A stretch of DNA of 64,000 nucleotides from a virus: IMG/VR virus record IMGVR_UViG_3300031972_001405, positions 23,425 to 87,424 of that record, one strand, 5' to 3'. Positions 24,384 to 34,300 of this stretch are shown here, in pieces. Position numbers and translations under genes: made by a program. Position 1 is the stretch's first letter. Every line of letters begins with the position of its first letter. A model generated the notes under the pieces. The model saw only the letters and a program-made list of their open reading frames with translations, was not told the DNA's origin and did no database searches.

Positions 24384-24568
24384 TTTAATCTCTCTATAAT
24401 TCTGAGCATTCCATCAGCATAACCGATCAATGCTATTGATCCCAATATGATGCTAATCAATGTTGCTCTGCGATTGTGTTTGTCCATCGCATCATCAATC
24501 ATTTTTTGAACATCTTTTCTTACTAACCTCTCAGGAGGTTCAATGTCTTTCCCCCATTTTTCAAACAT
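24380..24568 (-). CDS. Small tail-anchored protein
   Basis: 62 aa. Charged N-terminal helix (ERLVRKDVQKMIDDAMDKHNR) and one membrane helix near the C-terminus (ATLISIILGSIALIGYADG). Its end overlaps the next start (ATGA). Unknown function. Confidence 0.65.
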   Translation of the reverse strand: MFEKWGKDIEPPERLVRKDVQKMIDDAMDKHNRRATLISIILGSIALIGYADGMLRIIERLK

Positions 24569-24572
24569 GTTA

Positions 24573-24869
24573 TTATGACCCCATCATATCATTAAGGTCA
24601 GTCATAGTCTTCTTTTTAGATTCAAATACACCATCAATATATCCTGATCTATACTCCCATGTTTGTCCACCATCAAGTCCTTTCGATGGATTGATACATT
24701 GATCATCGCCTAGTTTATTGCAAACAAGACCAGCAAGATCTAATTCACTTCTGTCATATGATGCAGCTGTGCCACTAAAGACATGCTTGCCGTTAATCCA
24801 AATAGCACCACATTTAGGACATTCTTTTCTCTCAAGTTTGAGATCAGACAGTTCCTTATCGTTGGTCAT
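24573..24869 (-). CDS. Small protein with N-terminal zinc-ribbon half and Cys pair
   Basis: 98 aa. ECPKCGAIWINGKHV near residue 16 is a rubredoxin/zinc-ribbon-type knuckle; a second, wider pair of Cys (LVCNKLGDDQC) follows. AAAGGA lies about 8 nt before the ATG, and the start overlaps the upstream gene by 14 nt. A metal-binding protein of unknown role. Confidence 0.65.
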   Translation of the reverse strand: MTNDKELSDLKLERKECPKCGAIWINGKHVFSGTAASYDRSELDLAGLVCNKLGDDQCINPSKGLDGGQTWEYRSGYIDGVFESKKKTMTDLNDMMGS

Positions 24870-25089
24870 TTTTCAATTCCTTTATGAGTTTGTTGTAATC
24901 TGGTAAATCCTTGATGAGTTGTTGTTCTAATTTACGACGCATCAAATACATCCTAAATCGAATCCAGGCATAACGCAACTGTAGATCGACGTAGGCGAAC
25001 AGTCTCCATGTATCTTCTATTCCCGCGTAAGATACGAGTAGAATAAAACAAACTAATAGTAGATAAAATCCTAGCATAAGTATCAACAT
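24856..25089 (-). CDS. Small N-terminally anchored membrane protein
   Basis: 77 aa. The first 22 residues are one membrane helix (MLILMLGFYLLLVCFILLVS), followed by an amphipathic basic helix. First gene after the large DUF5872-like gene; no clear ribosome site. Unknown function. Confidence 0.6.
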   Translation of the reverse strand: MLILMLGFYLLLVCFILLVSYAGIEDTWRLFAYVDLQLRYAWIRFRMYLMRRKLEQQLIKDLPDYNKLIKELKNDQR

Positions 25090-25140
25090 GATACTGTCTA
25101 GGATTATTTAGATGCCTCTAGCACCATTATTTTTAAATTG

Positions 25141-26682
25141 TCAGCAATTCCAAGCTCTAAGAGACTTATTGATTCTGCTATCGGGATCTCTAGCAGTCTT
25201 GGCAGAAGTTAGTTTTGCCTTCATACCTTTCATTCTTGCACAGAATGATGCTCTTCTCTTATTACCTTTCTTCTTAGAAGGTGCTTTCAGATCAGAACCA
25301 GGGTTATCTCTTTCATAAGACTTGCGTCCTTTTTCATTGAGACCACCTTCTTTATTCTTACCTGCACTACGAGTCCAAGCAGCTGCTTCCTGTTGCTGAA
25401 CCTGGGAATTATCACCCGTCTTCATAGAAGTGGAGAGACGCTTCTTTGCTTGCTGAGTCTTCTTCAGATTCAACATAATCTGTTGTTTTTGAAGTTGAAT
25501 ATCTTTAGGTTCCATACTCTCACCAACATTCATCATAAATGTTGGTTTTGTGGGATCCTTCATGGAAGGATAATACGTTTGCAGAAGTCCTCCAGGATAA
25601 ACTTTCTGAACTGCATCTTGAACTTCACTTCTTTTTGGAAGCTTCATTTGTGGGAAGAATACTTGCATCATAAGTGGCTTCCCACGGAAGTTCAAATATA
25701 CTACTATGGTTTGTCCATTCTGTGTGGGAATCCGAGTAGCAGCCTCATTGATAGATGAATTGTCCTGGTGTTCCAGATCCTGTCCATGATCGTTCTCCTT
25801 GACACAACGATTGTAGGTCTTACCGAAGAGTTTCTGCGTGCCTGCTTTCTTGTACCCTTTCCAACATTTTTTACCTGCTTCGTCAAGTTCAATCACACCA
25901 ATACTTTCCATAGCACGAATCTGTGCTGGACTGAAACCCTCTTTCTTAGTACTGTTGCCCCAATTCTTTGCACCCTTCTTACGGCACTTTACAAGGGCAC
26001 CTGAGGCGTATGCAGAAGGCCATACAGAATAGCGAGACTTGACCTTATGGTAGCAAGCATCCTTCTCTCCCTTACCTTCCAATTGCACTTCTTCTTTCTT
26101 TATACCAGCAACACGATCAATTGCGTTACCAAGTGCTCTGCCAATCTTGTCGCGCTTACGCTCTTTGGGTTTGATATTAGCACCCATCTTATTCAATCTA
26201 CTAGCAGCAGTGCCAGACTTTTGCTTTGATGCCTTCTGACGTTTGGAGTAGTCCATGTAGGACTCACCTGGTTTCAGTTTCTTAGGATCTGTCTTAGGTT
26301 TTGCTGCATCAGCACGATCTTCACGAGCACGAGCATTAGCACCAGGTCCACCCAGTTTCTTATCCTTCTCAGGATCGGGATGCCAGGTATCAGCACGTTC
26401 GATAACAGTTTCTTCAGTCTTCACGTTGATTGCCTTCCCTGAACGATTTGGATTTGGGTCTTTTGTATTCTTACGACGGAATGCTGACTCCTCCTCATCT
26501 TTGGAGAGAGCACGTTTCATTTTACTGGAACCACACTTAGGTTTGGTAGTTTGTCCTGGTTGCTTGGCACATGGCTTACCAGAATACTTTCCACCCAGTT
26601 GAACCCAACCAGGCTTGCCGTCAGATGACTTGCTTTTACCAAACCAGTCGCGTAGTGATGAGTCTCCAGACTTAGATGCCAT
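25141..26682 (-). CDS. Large basic multidomain protein with DUF5872- and DUF6321-like ends
   Basis: 513 aa, very basic. N-terminal module (residues 1-60) SLRDWFGKSKSSDGKPGW with two Cys resembles DUF5872. A second module near 204-245 has CYHKVKSRYSVWPSAYASGA and CRKKGAKNWG. A third near 266-294 has KKCWKGYKKAGTQKLFGKTY. The C-terminal 80 residues (AAAWTRSAGKNKEGGLNEKG and RDPDSRINKSLRAWNC) resemble DUF6321. These small Cys/Lys modules recur in different combinations in large viruses of bacteria and protists; their function is unknown. Composition suggests nucleic-acid contact. A late-type box is upstream. Confidence 0.75.
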   Translation of the reverse strand: MASKSGDSSLRDWFGKSKSSDGKPGWVQLGGKYSGKPCAKQPGQTTKPKCGSSKMKRALSKDEEESAFRRKNTKDPNPNRSGKAINVKTEETVIERADTWHPDPEKDKKLGGPGANARAREDRADAAKPKTDPKKLKPGESYMDYSKRQKASKQKSGTAASRLNKMGANIKPKERKRDKIGRALGNAIDRVAGIKKEEVQLEGKGEKDACYHKVKSRYSVWPSAYASGALVKCRKKGAKNWGNSTKKEGFSPAQIRAMESIGVIELDEAGKKCWKGYKKAGTQKLFGKTYNRCVKENDHGQDLEHQDNSSINEAATRIPTQNGQTIVVYLNFRGKPLMMQVFFPQMKLPKRSEVQDAVQKVYPGGLLQTYYPSMKDPTKPTFMMNVGESMEPKDIQLQKQQIMLNLKKTQQAKKRLSTSMKTGDNSQVQQQEAAAWTRSAGKNKEGGLNEKGRKSYERDNPGSDLKAPSKKKGNKRRASFCARMKGMKAKLTSAKTARDPDSRINKSLRAWNC

Positions 26683-26704
26683 ATCTAAAGTGTTATTCGT
26701 TTAG

Positions 26705-26986
26705 TTATTTATCTTTTTTCTCTTCGTTAACTGTGGGTTCTTCTTTCTTTTTAGACGCAACGACACCGAACGTCGCGAGCGTTCCAGTAAAAACGCTGGC
26801 GATAAAAGTTGGATCAATGTTTTTCTGGGGAATTCCAGGAACAGTTACATAATTAAGGGTGAGAATTGCTGCTGACCATCCAAGAATAATAACTCGGACG
26901 AGAGTTGATACACCCTCATCCGCCCACTCAAATTTGTTTGAGTTTGGTTTTTCAGGTTTCGCTACCTTTACCACCTTTTCTTCCAT
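26705..26986 (-). CDS. Two-helix membrane protein, holin-like
   Basis: 93 aa from ATG 26986, with AAGGAGA 5 nt upstream (the frame is open to 27043). Two membrane segments, STLVRVIILGWSAAILTLNY and TFIASVFTGTLATFGVVA, joined by a short loop, and a strongly charged C-terminal tail KKKEEPTVNEEKKDK. This is the topology of class II holins. No endolysin gene is seen nearby, so the lysis role is only suggested by architecture. It overlaps the gp16 end by about 35 nt. Confidence 0.55.
   Translation of the reverse strand: MEEKVVKVAKPEKPNSNKFEWADEGVSTLVRVIILGWSAAILTLNYVTVPGIPQKNIDPTFIASVFTGTLATFGVVASKKKEEPTVNEEKKDK
26706..26713 (-). promoter_or_regulatory. Late-type box GATAAATA before the 513-aa gene
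   Basis: One mismatch to TATAAATA on the minus strand, 24 nt before the ATG at 26682 and overlapping the end of the holin-like gene. Confidence 0.45.
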
Positions 26987-27398
26987 TGTCCATCTCCTTG
27001 AGCATTTTTTGTAAGTCTGCTGTTGATCCGACAAATAGTGCATTAGTAACGTTAGTTGGACCAGTTACCTTGTTATCATCATCTAAGTCTTTCACTTTCT
27101 TTTGTAAATCCATCAGTTTGTCTGTAGCATCAGACACATTTTTAATTAACTGACCAGCAACTTCATATGCTCTAGGCATCTCACTCTCACCTGCTAGTTC
27201 AAGAATACCATTGATAGCTTCTTGACCTTTTTCTATAATTGAATATAGATTGCCTCTAGTGTAATCATAATCTTTTTTAATGTGGTCAACATTATTTAAG
27301 TGCTTTTCGATTTTCACATCGACGTTCACTTTAGGTTCTGCTGGCATGATGTCAGCAGTAACGTCAAATGCATCACTCAAAGAATCAAAATCTGCCAT
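26952..27398 (-). CDS. gp16: gp16 terminase small subunit
   Basis: 148 aa (T4 164). DYDYTRGNLYSIIEKGQEAI and the motif TNALFVGSTADLQKMLKEM match T4 gp16 (YGVVRRNMHF and NATVFMGSPTELMDEI). The N-terminal part is acidic. It regulates packaging initiation with gp17, but is separated from it by the small-gene block rather than adjacent. Start and gp15 stop share bases (TGATG). Confidence 0.88.
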   Translation of the reverse strand: MADFDSLSDAFDVTADIMPAEPKVNVDVKIEKHLNNVDHIKKDYDYTRGNLYSIIEKGQEAINGILELAGESEMPRAYEVAGQLIKNVSDATDKLMDLQKKVKDLDDDNKVTGPTNVTNALFVGSTADLQKMLKEMDNGRKGGKGSET

Positions 27399-28432
27399 CA
27401 GATGTCACCTTCCTGAGTAGAATCTTTGAAATCCTGGAAGTATGATATTGACTCATTGAATCCGAAGTCATCTCCAATTTCAATAAGAGCATCGTCAGCA
27501 GTAGTAAGAACATTGACCGTTGCTCCATTGACATGTTCAGCAGCGATAGTTCCTTCATATCCTCTCTTAACGACTAATTGATTGTTATCGATCTTCTCGA
27601 TATACATCATCTCACTATCAACTACAAATCTACCATAGGCAGACAAGGAGGATGCATCGTTGACTGTGATATATCTTTCTTCCGCAGAAAGATCTTCTGC
27701 GATAGATGTAGTGGCATCATTATCATAATCTTGAGTAGCTCTTGGTGTAACAGTATATCTGACTTCTCTTGGACCTCTTGGTGCAATTGTGGTGACATCC
27801 ACTGTTGCAGATTTGATAAGACCTGTGTCGCGACCAACAGGACCGAACAGATATGTCTTAGCAGAAAATCTAACAGTATAGATCAATGCTCTTCTTGTGG
27901 TAAAATCTCCCTCGTATTGATCGTCCATGGAAATGTTTTCCAAAATAATTGGAACATCTCTCTTTTCTCCAATCTCATCAACTAGATTAATTGTAATATT
28001 ATATTGTGGTTGAAAGAATGGTAAGATTTGTTCAATAATCTCAAGAGCATCTTCATTCGTCTTCGACATAATGCTCAGTTCAAAATTCATACTATATGGA
28101 ACAGGCATGAATGTCTTACGTGCCTTAGTTTTTTCCGATAACTTTTGGCTGATAAATGTTTGAGTTGATGTGGTTTTTCTTGCTGGGTCATATGTCATTC
28201 CATTCATCTCAAAAGACATTCTCGGAAGAGATAGAGATGTCGGAGCATTAATATTGGGATTTTGATCTAACCTTGCTAAGAACTTTTGTGTAGGTCCATA
28301 TGCCAAAGGCACCTTCAGGATACTGATTACATCTCCCGAGGAATTGGTCTTCCTAATTGTAATATTGTTAAAGAGAGTTCCGAAACCGATTACGGTTTTT
28401 CTAAAGATCTCGTGATAAAAATATTCAAACAT
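27398..28432 (-). CDS. gp15: gp15 tail terminator / completion protein
   Basis: 344 aa (T4 272). MFEYFYHEIFRKTVIGFGTLFNNI and EIIEQILPFFQPQYNITI are diagnostic for gp15, which caps the tail and joins it to the neck. The C-terminal extension (about residues 240-344) carries a beta module (ITVNDASSLSAYGRFVVDSE, VVKRGYEGT) that also occurs in the giant tail proteins of this window. Confidence 0.92.
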   Translation of the reverse strand: MFEYFYHEIFRKTVIGFGTLFNNITIRKTNSSGDVISILKVPLAYGPTQKFLARLDQNPNINAPTSLSLPRMSFEMNGMTYDPARKTTSTQTFISQKLSEKTKARKTFMPVPYSMNFELSIMSKTNEDALEIIEQILPFFQPQYNITINLVDEIGEKRDVPIILENISMDDQYEGDFTTRRALIYTVRFSAKTYLFGPVGRDTGLIKSATVDVTTIAPRGPREVRYTVTPRATQDYDNDATTSIAEDLSAEERYITVNDASSLSAYGRFVVDSEMMYIEKIDNNQLVVKRGYEGTIAAEHVNGATVNVLTTADDALIEIGDDFGFNESISYFQDFKDSTQEGDI

Positions 28433-28466
28433 GGATCTAAATTGCCTTGTGTACTATTTAACTGTT

Positions 28467-29840
28467 TTAAACTTCACCAAATGGGTTTCTTTCTGTGAAG
28501 TCCAAGAGGTTATCTGCTTCAGTTTGTATGTTATCGTTATCAGCAAATGCTAGAGTAAGATCGTCAGAGTTTTGATCTCTCATCGAATATACAGAACCAG
28601 ACTCATTTCCAGTGATAGATTCGCCAACAATAAATGAACCATTGACAATAGAAACTGAAAGTTCTTTTGTGGATGCATTCCAAGTTTTAACTCTTCCAGT
28701 TGTTCCAGAAGTTCCACCAGTGACAATTTCATTGAAGATATAACTTCCAGAACCAACCAGTGGCGGCGCAGAGATTGTAATTATTGGAGATGTTGTGTAT
28801 CCAATACCAGCATTAGAAAGTCTGATTCCACTAATAGTTCCAGCAGCACTGACGATTGCAGTTCCGATTGCAGTACTTCCAGAAAGAGGTGCAGAGAAGG
28901 TAATAGTCGGTGGACTATCTGCAGAGTATGCAGCACCACCACTGGAGACAGTAATAATTCCAACACCACCAGTAGTGGCAAGTCCCACAGTAACAGCGAC
29001 TCCAGTTCCACCACCGCTTTGGAATACAACAGATGGAGGAACAGTATATCCAGCTCCAGGATTAGTTAACTCAACTCTATCAATTGACATTGAAGTAGAG
29101 AGTCCAGACCGATACGTTGTAATTCCAATCGCACTTGCTGTGATACCAGTAGATGTGCTGATAGCAATGGTTGGTGTGCTTGTAAATCCATATCCACTAT
29201 CAAGAATGGTGATGTTTCTGATACCACCATTGGTGAAAGTTGCACTAGCGGTAGCAGTTGATCCAATACCAAATAGTGACAGAGTTTGAATATAACCAGT
29301 CTCTACCAAATTATTATCAATCTCTTCAATATTAGTATCCAAGACCTCATCTTGTGGTCTGAACAGTTCACACTTCAGAGTGTATACATATGTCTTTTGA
29401 AGTTGGTAGAAAGGATTTTCATGCTCTACAAACTTAATCTCAAACAATCTATCTCCGAGTGGGAAATAAATTAGATCACCTTCTTTTGGTCTTGACGACA
29501 ATCTAATATTACTCTGGTTCCTAATAAGTGGAGAGATATACTCTTCAAACCGTTCTCTTGAAACTGTCAGAGTTAAATCATCTGAATTCTCAATACCAAA
29601 TTTAGAAAGCAGAGTTCCTTGACCCTCATATCCATCGTAGTTTTCTACATATGCTTCAATGGGATAAGCATCAGTAAACTGAGATTCAATAACCTCTCTA
29701 ATTACGGTATTGGTTGTAATATATTTTCTGGGAATATAATGCACCTCAACACCATACATCCGCAGTTGTTCATTGACCAACTGCTGAATGAGACTTTGTT
29801 CGCCTCTTGTTCCTTGCTTGAAAAAAGGATTTAAAGCCAT
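28467..29840 (-). CDS. gp14: gp14 neck protein, expanded
   Basis: 457 aa against 256 in T4. The N-terminal 150 residues are the gp14 core (MALNPFFKQGTRGEQSLIQQ, MYGVEVHYIPRKYI). Residues about 195-410 are an insertion of repeats of the form G-x-G-[YF]-T-x-x-P-x-I-x-I, for example SGYGFTSTPTIAIS, PGAGYTVPPSVVF and AGIGYTTSPIITIS. The core joins the portal to the tail. The repeats are probably an exposed beta-sheet decoration. The start overlaps the gp13 stop (TAATG). Confidence 0.92.
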   Translation of the reverse strand: MALNPFFKQGTRGEQSLIQQLVNEQLRMYGVEVHYIPRKYITTNTVIREVIESQFTDAYPIEAYVENYDGYEGQGTLLSKFGIENSDDLTLTVSRERFEEYISPLIRNQSNIRLSSRPKEGDLIYFPLGDRLFEIKFVEHENPFYQLQKTYVYTLKCELFRPQDEVLDTNIEEIDNNLVETGYIQTLSLFGIGSTATASATFTNGGIRNITILDSGYGFTSTPTIAISTSTGITASAIGITTYRSGLSTSMSIDRVELTNPGAGYTVPPSVVFQSGGGTGVAVTVGLATTGGVGIITVSSGGAAYSADSPPTITFSAPLSGSTAIGTAIVSAAGTISGIRLSNAGIGYTTSPIITISAPPLVGSGSYIFNEIVTGGTSGTTGRVKTWNASTKELSVSIVNGSFIVGESITGNESGSVYSMRDQNSDDLTLAFADNDNIQTEADNLLDFTERNPFGEV

Positions 29841-30679
29841 TACCCGATCATGTCAAGTGGTGGAAGTTCGTAAGTATTAGACATCTTTTCCATCAAAGTG
29901 TCTAATTCTTTTTGTGCGTCATCATAGATCTGTCTTCCATTCAGTTCAATGCCTCCTGGTAGTTTTACTCCATTGAACTTAATTAAATTCTGACCCCACT
30001 GTTTTTTGATCAGAATAGTTAGATATTGCTTTAAGAATGAATCATTATAAACTCTTGTGAAAGTATTTGGATCTAACAATCTCCAACAATCAATAATCAT
30101 GTAATCTCCAGCACTAACTTCACTCCAATCCATATCAATGTAAAGTCTGTCTTGTCTTTGATTAAATCTGAAATGCTTCAACGGATTAAGTAAAAAGTCA
30201 ATATCAGATAACTTTTGCTGAACCATCGAGAAGTTCAACAAATCAAGAGAGTCAAAGAAGTAAATATCATTTAGAAATAATTGATACTTTACACTAAACA
30301 TCGATCCTGAAATGGTGGATGAAGCTTGTAATCTGAATACTTTGTTTACTCCTAAAACAGAAGATGGGACTGGAATATAATTACTGTTCTCTTCAAAAAC
30401 AAAAGATGTACTTTCACCAACAGTTTGAGTTACGGTCTCTGTTGTTACACCCACTGGCGATGTAGATCTTGCCCTTCCTCGATTAATATCATCCTGAGTA
30501 AATTGATACTTCATATATGTCTGAATCACACCATCAAAATGTCTCTCATGAAAATATTGAACTGCATCATCAACTAGGTCAGAAATCTGTTCGTCAGCGA
30601 CGTTGATTTCCAACACTGGAGCGCCTAATCTCCTTAGACAATAGTCAATTAGTTGTTGTCTAGAAGCGGGTTGAGACAT
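29840..30679 (-). CDS. gp13: gp13 neck protein
   Basis: 279 aa (T4 309). MSQPASRQQLIDYCLRRLGA, EINVADEQISDLVDDAVQYF and LLDPNTFTRVYNDSFLKQYL are typical of gp13, the head-completion protein under the portal. It heads the gp13-gp14-gp15-gp16 unit with tightly overlapping ends. Confidence 0.95.
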   Translation of the reverse strand: MSQPASRQQLIDYCLRRLGAPVLEINVADEQISDLVDDAVQYFHERHFDGVIQTYMKYQFTQDDINRGRARSTSPVGVTTETVTQTVGESTSFVFEENSNYIPVPSSVLGVNKVFRLQASSTISGSMFSVKYQLFLNDIYFFDSLDLLNFSMVQQKLSDIDFLLNPLKHFRFNQRQDRLYIDMDWSEVSAGDYMIIDCWRLLDPNTFTRVYNDSFLKQYLTILIKKQWGQNLIKFNGVKLPGGIELNGRQIYDDAQKELDTLMEKMSNTYELPPLDMIG

Positions 30680-30701
30680 TTTTTTTATAGTTCTCCTGTC
30701 T

Positions 30702-30709
30702 TATTTATG
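30702..30709 (-). promoter_or_regulatory. Late-type box CATAAATA before gp13
   Basis: One mismatch to TATAAATA on the minus strand, 22 nt before the gp13 ATG. Confidence 0.45.
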
Positions 30710-31079
30710 GTGCAGATGAAATGCCCTGACGGACATCAATAGATCCCTCAACAATTCTATGAACCGTACTGCCAAGACTCACTAGTAAATCATAATAATA
30801 TCTGCCATCGCTTAAAGTTCTTGTATCTGTAGAAGACATAGAAACTTTAACCTTTCCATCATATGCACTTGTGAATCCTACAGTAAATGTTGCGGTAGCA
30901 GCTGCCCCAACATGTTTAGCAACCTGTGATGATCCATCATAACCTGTAAGGTCGAAAGCAGAACCAGCTGGAGTATTTACGGTAAAAACGTTTTCAAAAC
31001 TCGCACCAGTATTGATCACCAGGTTTGCATTTGGAACTGCATCGGATGCAGTGTCAAAAGTAATTGTTCTACTAGACAT
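30705..31079 (-). CDS. Small beta-sandwich virion protein (baseplate-upper-protein-like)
   Basis: 124 aa. Alternating strands typical of small phage Ig-like or BppU-like domains: GASFENVFTVN, SAFDLTGYDGSSQVAKH, ATFTVGFTSAYDGKVKVSMS, GRYYYDLLVSLGSTVHRIVEG. Proteins like it occur next to neck genes in cyanomyoviruses. The start overlaps the upstream coiled-coil gene by 8 nt. A structural accessory role is inferred from fold impression and position. Confidence 0.65.
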   Translation of the reverse strand: MSSRTITFDTASDAVPNANLVINTGASFENVFTVNTPAGSAFDLTGYDGSSQVAKHVGAAATATFTVGFTSAYDGKVKVSMSSTDTRTLSDGRYYYDLLVSLGSTVHRIVEGSIDVRQGISSAP

Positions 31080-31356
31080 CTTTCTTTAGTCCTTGTACTA
31101 GATCTTTAAGTAGGGATTTGATCTCACTAACATCATCTTTAAGACCGTCAACTTCGCTCTTCATTTTCTGCTGTTCTTTCTTTTGCTCCCTAACTCTATC
31201 ACCTCTTGCTATGGAAGATTTTTCCATAGCATCTCTCCATTCTCTATACTCTTGAATCGTATCTTCGTCAAAGTTGCATAAGAGACCCGTTCTTGGGTCT
31301 CTTCCCCAATTTTCTAGATTTTCAATGGGTTCGTATTCAAATGTGTCATTATGCAT
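31072..31356 (-). CDS. Small coiled-coil protein beside the fibre gene
   Basis: 94 aa. NLENWGRDPRTGLLCNFDED at the start, then a long charged helix (REWRDAMEKSS, REQKKEQQKMKSEVDGLKDD) with heptad repeats to the C-terminus. It lies 3 nt after the 2772-aa gene. It may trimerise or chaperone a fibre; unknown. Confidence 0.65.
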   Translation of the reverse strand: MHNDTFEYEPIENLENWGRDPRTGLLCNFDEDTIQEYREWRDAMEKSSIARGDRVREQKKEQQKMKSEVDGLKDDVSEIKSLLKDLVQGLKKDV

Positions 31357-31359
31357 ATG

Positions 31360-34300
31360 TTACACCAGAGCAATGATCTTCAAACCAGTGAGTCTTGGGG
31401 GATCTGCCTGATTTCTAGAAGCACACATAACCTTAATCTTAAACTGAGTGAATGGTGCTTGGTTGTCAATACTAAACTTCATCGCTTGGAATTCATCTTT
31501 TTCAGATCTAGGAACACGCTTGTCGGGCCGACCATCATTCCTCGCTTCGTCAATAATATTGCCCTTAGAATCAATATTCTTGTAACCAGGGAACAGAGTA
31601 TAAAGACCGTTGTCTTCATCACCAGGACTGATAATGTTATATGCCATTCTGATGTCTGCTCTTGATGGGAAGTATGCATCAAGTCTTACTTGAAGTGCAG
31701 TAGCAGAAGTTGGAAGATCAAGAACTTTGCTCACATAGATGAACTCATGATCATCGCGACCTTTTCCTTTGAAGACACGCTTATTACCAGCGTATCTACC
31801 GTTATAAGGTTTGTTGATGATGTTGTCAGTTATGACAACAGATGCTCTGTCAAGATCAATGACTGGAGACAGTTTGTCATCAGCACTTTCTAAAGTCACA
31901 TCCATTGTGAATGATCTCTTTCCTGGGAATTCGGTTGAGTCAAGTTTACGAACCTCATTTAGTCTAGAAGGAATCATTCTCAGAGTATCTAACTCGTTGA
32001 TAGATCCCCATTCAACTGGTTGATATCCAGCATCTTGGAATGAATTTTCATTGCCATCGATACTAGTTGCGGTAACAGATCTCATTCTTCCACTAATCTT
32101 AGTATTTGGGAATACAAGGTTATGGAAATTCGGAGTAATGGCAGAGTATGTCCAGTTCTGAGTCAGAACTCCATCTTCGCCGCCACATCTCTTACCTTTT
32201 CTAAAAGTAAGTCTTGGTAGACTAGCATTTCCACTTCTATCAACACCCTTCTTAGTAAGATCAATATCAATATCAAACCAGTTGTGATCTGATCTCATTT
32301 TAGTATTCTCACGCTGACTTCTTGAATATTGATTCGGAATGAAATCATGCAGAGTGTTAATTCTTCTCAGAGAGATGCCGTCAAGCTCATACCTGTTGAT
32401 TTCTTCACCTGCTTCATGATAGTCTCTTCTAGTATAGTCCTTACCACGAGCAGTAATACCAACTAGTTTTTGACCATCAACACCAGTGTATTCAATAACT
32501 TCATCACCAATGATTGCATAACCTGGATTGGTTGTGCTAACTCCAACTCTCTCAAATGTATTGAAGATGCCCATATTACCTTGTACGGTAATATCTTCAG
32601 TACCAATCGAGTCAACATCAAATTTGATCTTTCTTGGTCTACTATCAGGATCAAGTCCGCGTAGTCTCACTTGATTGTCTCTATCATACATGCCATGATT
32701 TCTGGCACGTATCCTGATAGTTTCTCCACCCCAGTATCTGTAATTGTTGAATGTGGAAACAGCAATTCCAGTAGCAAGAGCACTGGTGATACCAGTGGGA
32801 GTTCTGAATGAAAGAGAGGAAGCAGAACCAGTTGCACCCGTTTCTGGGATGCCATAGACATCTCCAACTCTAAGAACAATACCAGAACCAATTCCAGTTA
32901 CTCTACCTAAGAAGTCTCTACCAATCTGTCCATCACCAAGACCGCCGATAGAAGAAATACCAACTAGTTCATTTCTCTGCCAGTCTCTACCACCAGAAGT
33001 AATATCAATATTGGTAATAGAACCATCATTAACAGTCACATCACCGACAAGTTGTTCTCCTTGCCTATGTCTAATTCCCCATGCGTTAAGAGTCGTGAAT
33101 GCAACACCAACAAAAGTAGCAACACCTGATGTTGGGGTGAAACCAACACCTGCCTTGACAATGGTGACGGCAGCATCGCTTTCGATTACACCAGACTCAA
33201 CTCTATGGATAACCGCTCTGAAGTTTGGATTTGCAGGTTGTTTAATAACAACCCCCCTCTTCAAGAAACCAGTTTCAATTCCAGATAGAGGTTGTGATAG
33301 AGCAATCTTACCTGCTGCATGAAGAGTTCTGAGAGGATTCTTATCGAGAGAAACAATTCCTCTATTACCTCTGTTCAATGGAGTGTTATAGAACGTAGCA
33401 GTTCTAGGATTACTAGTATCAAACTGAGCTCTGTATAGAGTCCACTTCAGATCTTCAAGTCTGCTTGGTGTCCAGAATCCAGCTGCCTGTGATCTGAAGA
33501 GTTGACCTGTCAGTGGTTGTTGTGAAACCTTACGACGGTTTACACGACGGATCGCTCTGAGATAAACTCTTCTTCTACGTCCAGTACCTCTCTTCTCAAG
33601 TCTCAGTCTAAGACCTCTTCTGGTCTCAACAAGACGCCCACGGACACGGAACTCAGAACCTCTTGCAAGGTCTCTTCTACCAGCATCTTCAACAACTCTT
33701 GCTGTGACACCGCCAGGTCCGCGACGATTGCGAACTCTTCTGAGTCTATCTTGGAATTCTCCAGATTCCTGAACAGCAGCAGCACGAGAAGCACTAAGTC
33801 TTCTTCTTTCGCGCTTATTCAGTCTAGTGTAATCAACATAACCAGCAGTTCTTACGAATATAGACCTGCCTCTACGATCTCTGAGAACTTCATCATCTCT
33901 AATGGTAACGTCGATCTCACCCATTCTGGAGATCCAAACTCTATATCTTCTGGAGTCAGTATCGAGAACAAGAGCGTACTCTTTACCACCTTCCAGATAT
34001 ACTGGTTCTTCAAAGTCAACTTCAGTTTTATTTCTAGCATAACGAGATCTACGAATGTCATCTGGTGCAATCTCAACCCTTGTTCCAGGAACAATGGTAT
34101 CAGTTGGAATGCCATTCTCACAAGTGCGAAGTTCAGCAGTAACACTGAACCTCTTGTCCTTTCTCTGGAAGTAGAGATCGAACTTTGTTACAAAGATTCC
34201 TGGTTGCTCATCAATAGTAAATGTTTGTGCCAAAGGATCTCTGAGATAACCTCTCTTGATAAGTCTTCTACTGATAGCAAGTCTTCTTCTTTCCGCTCTA

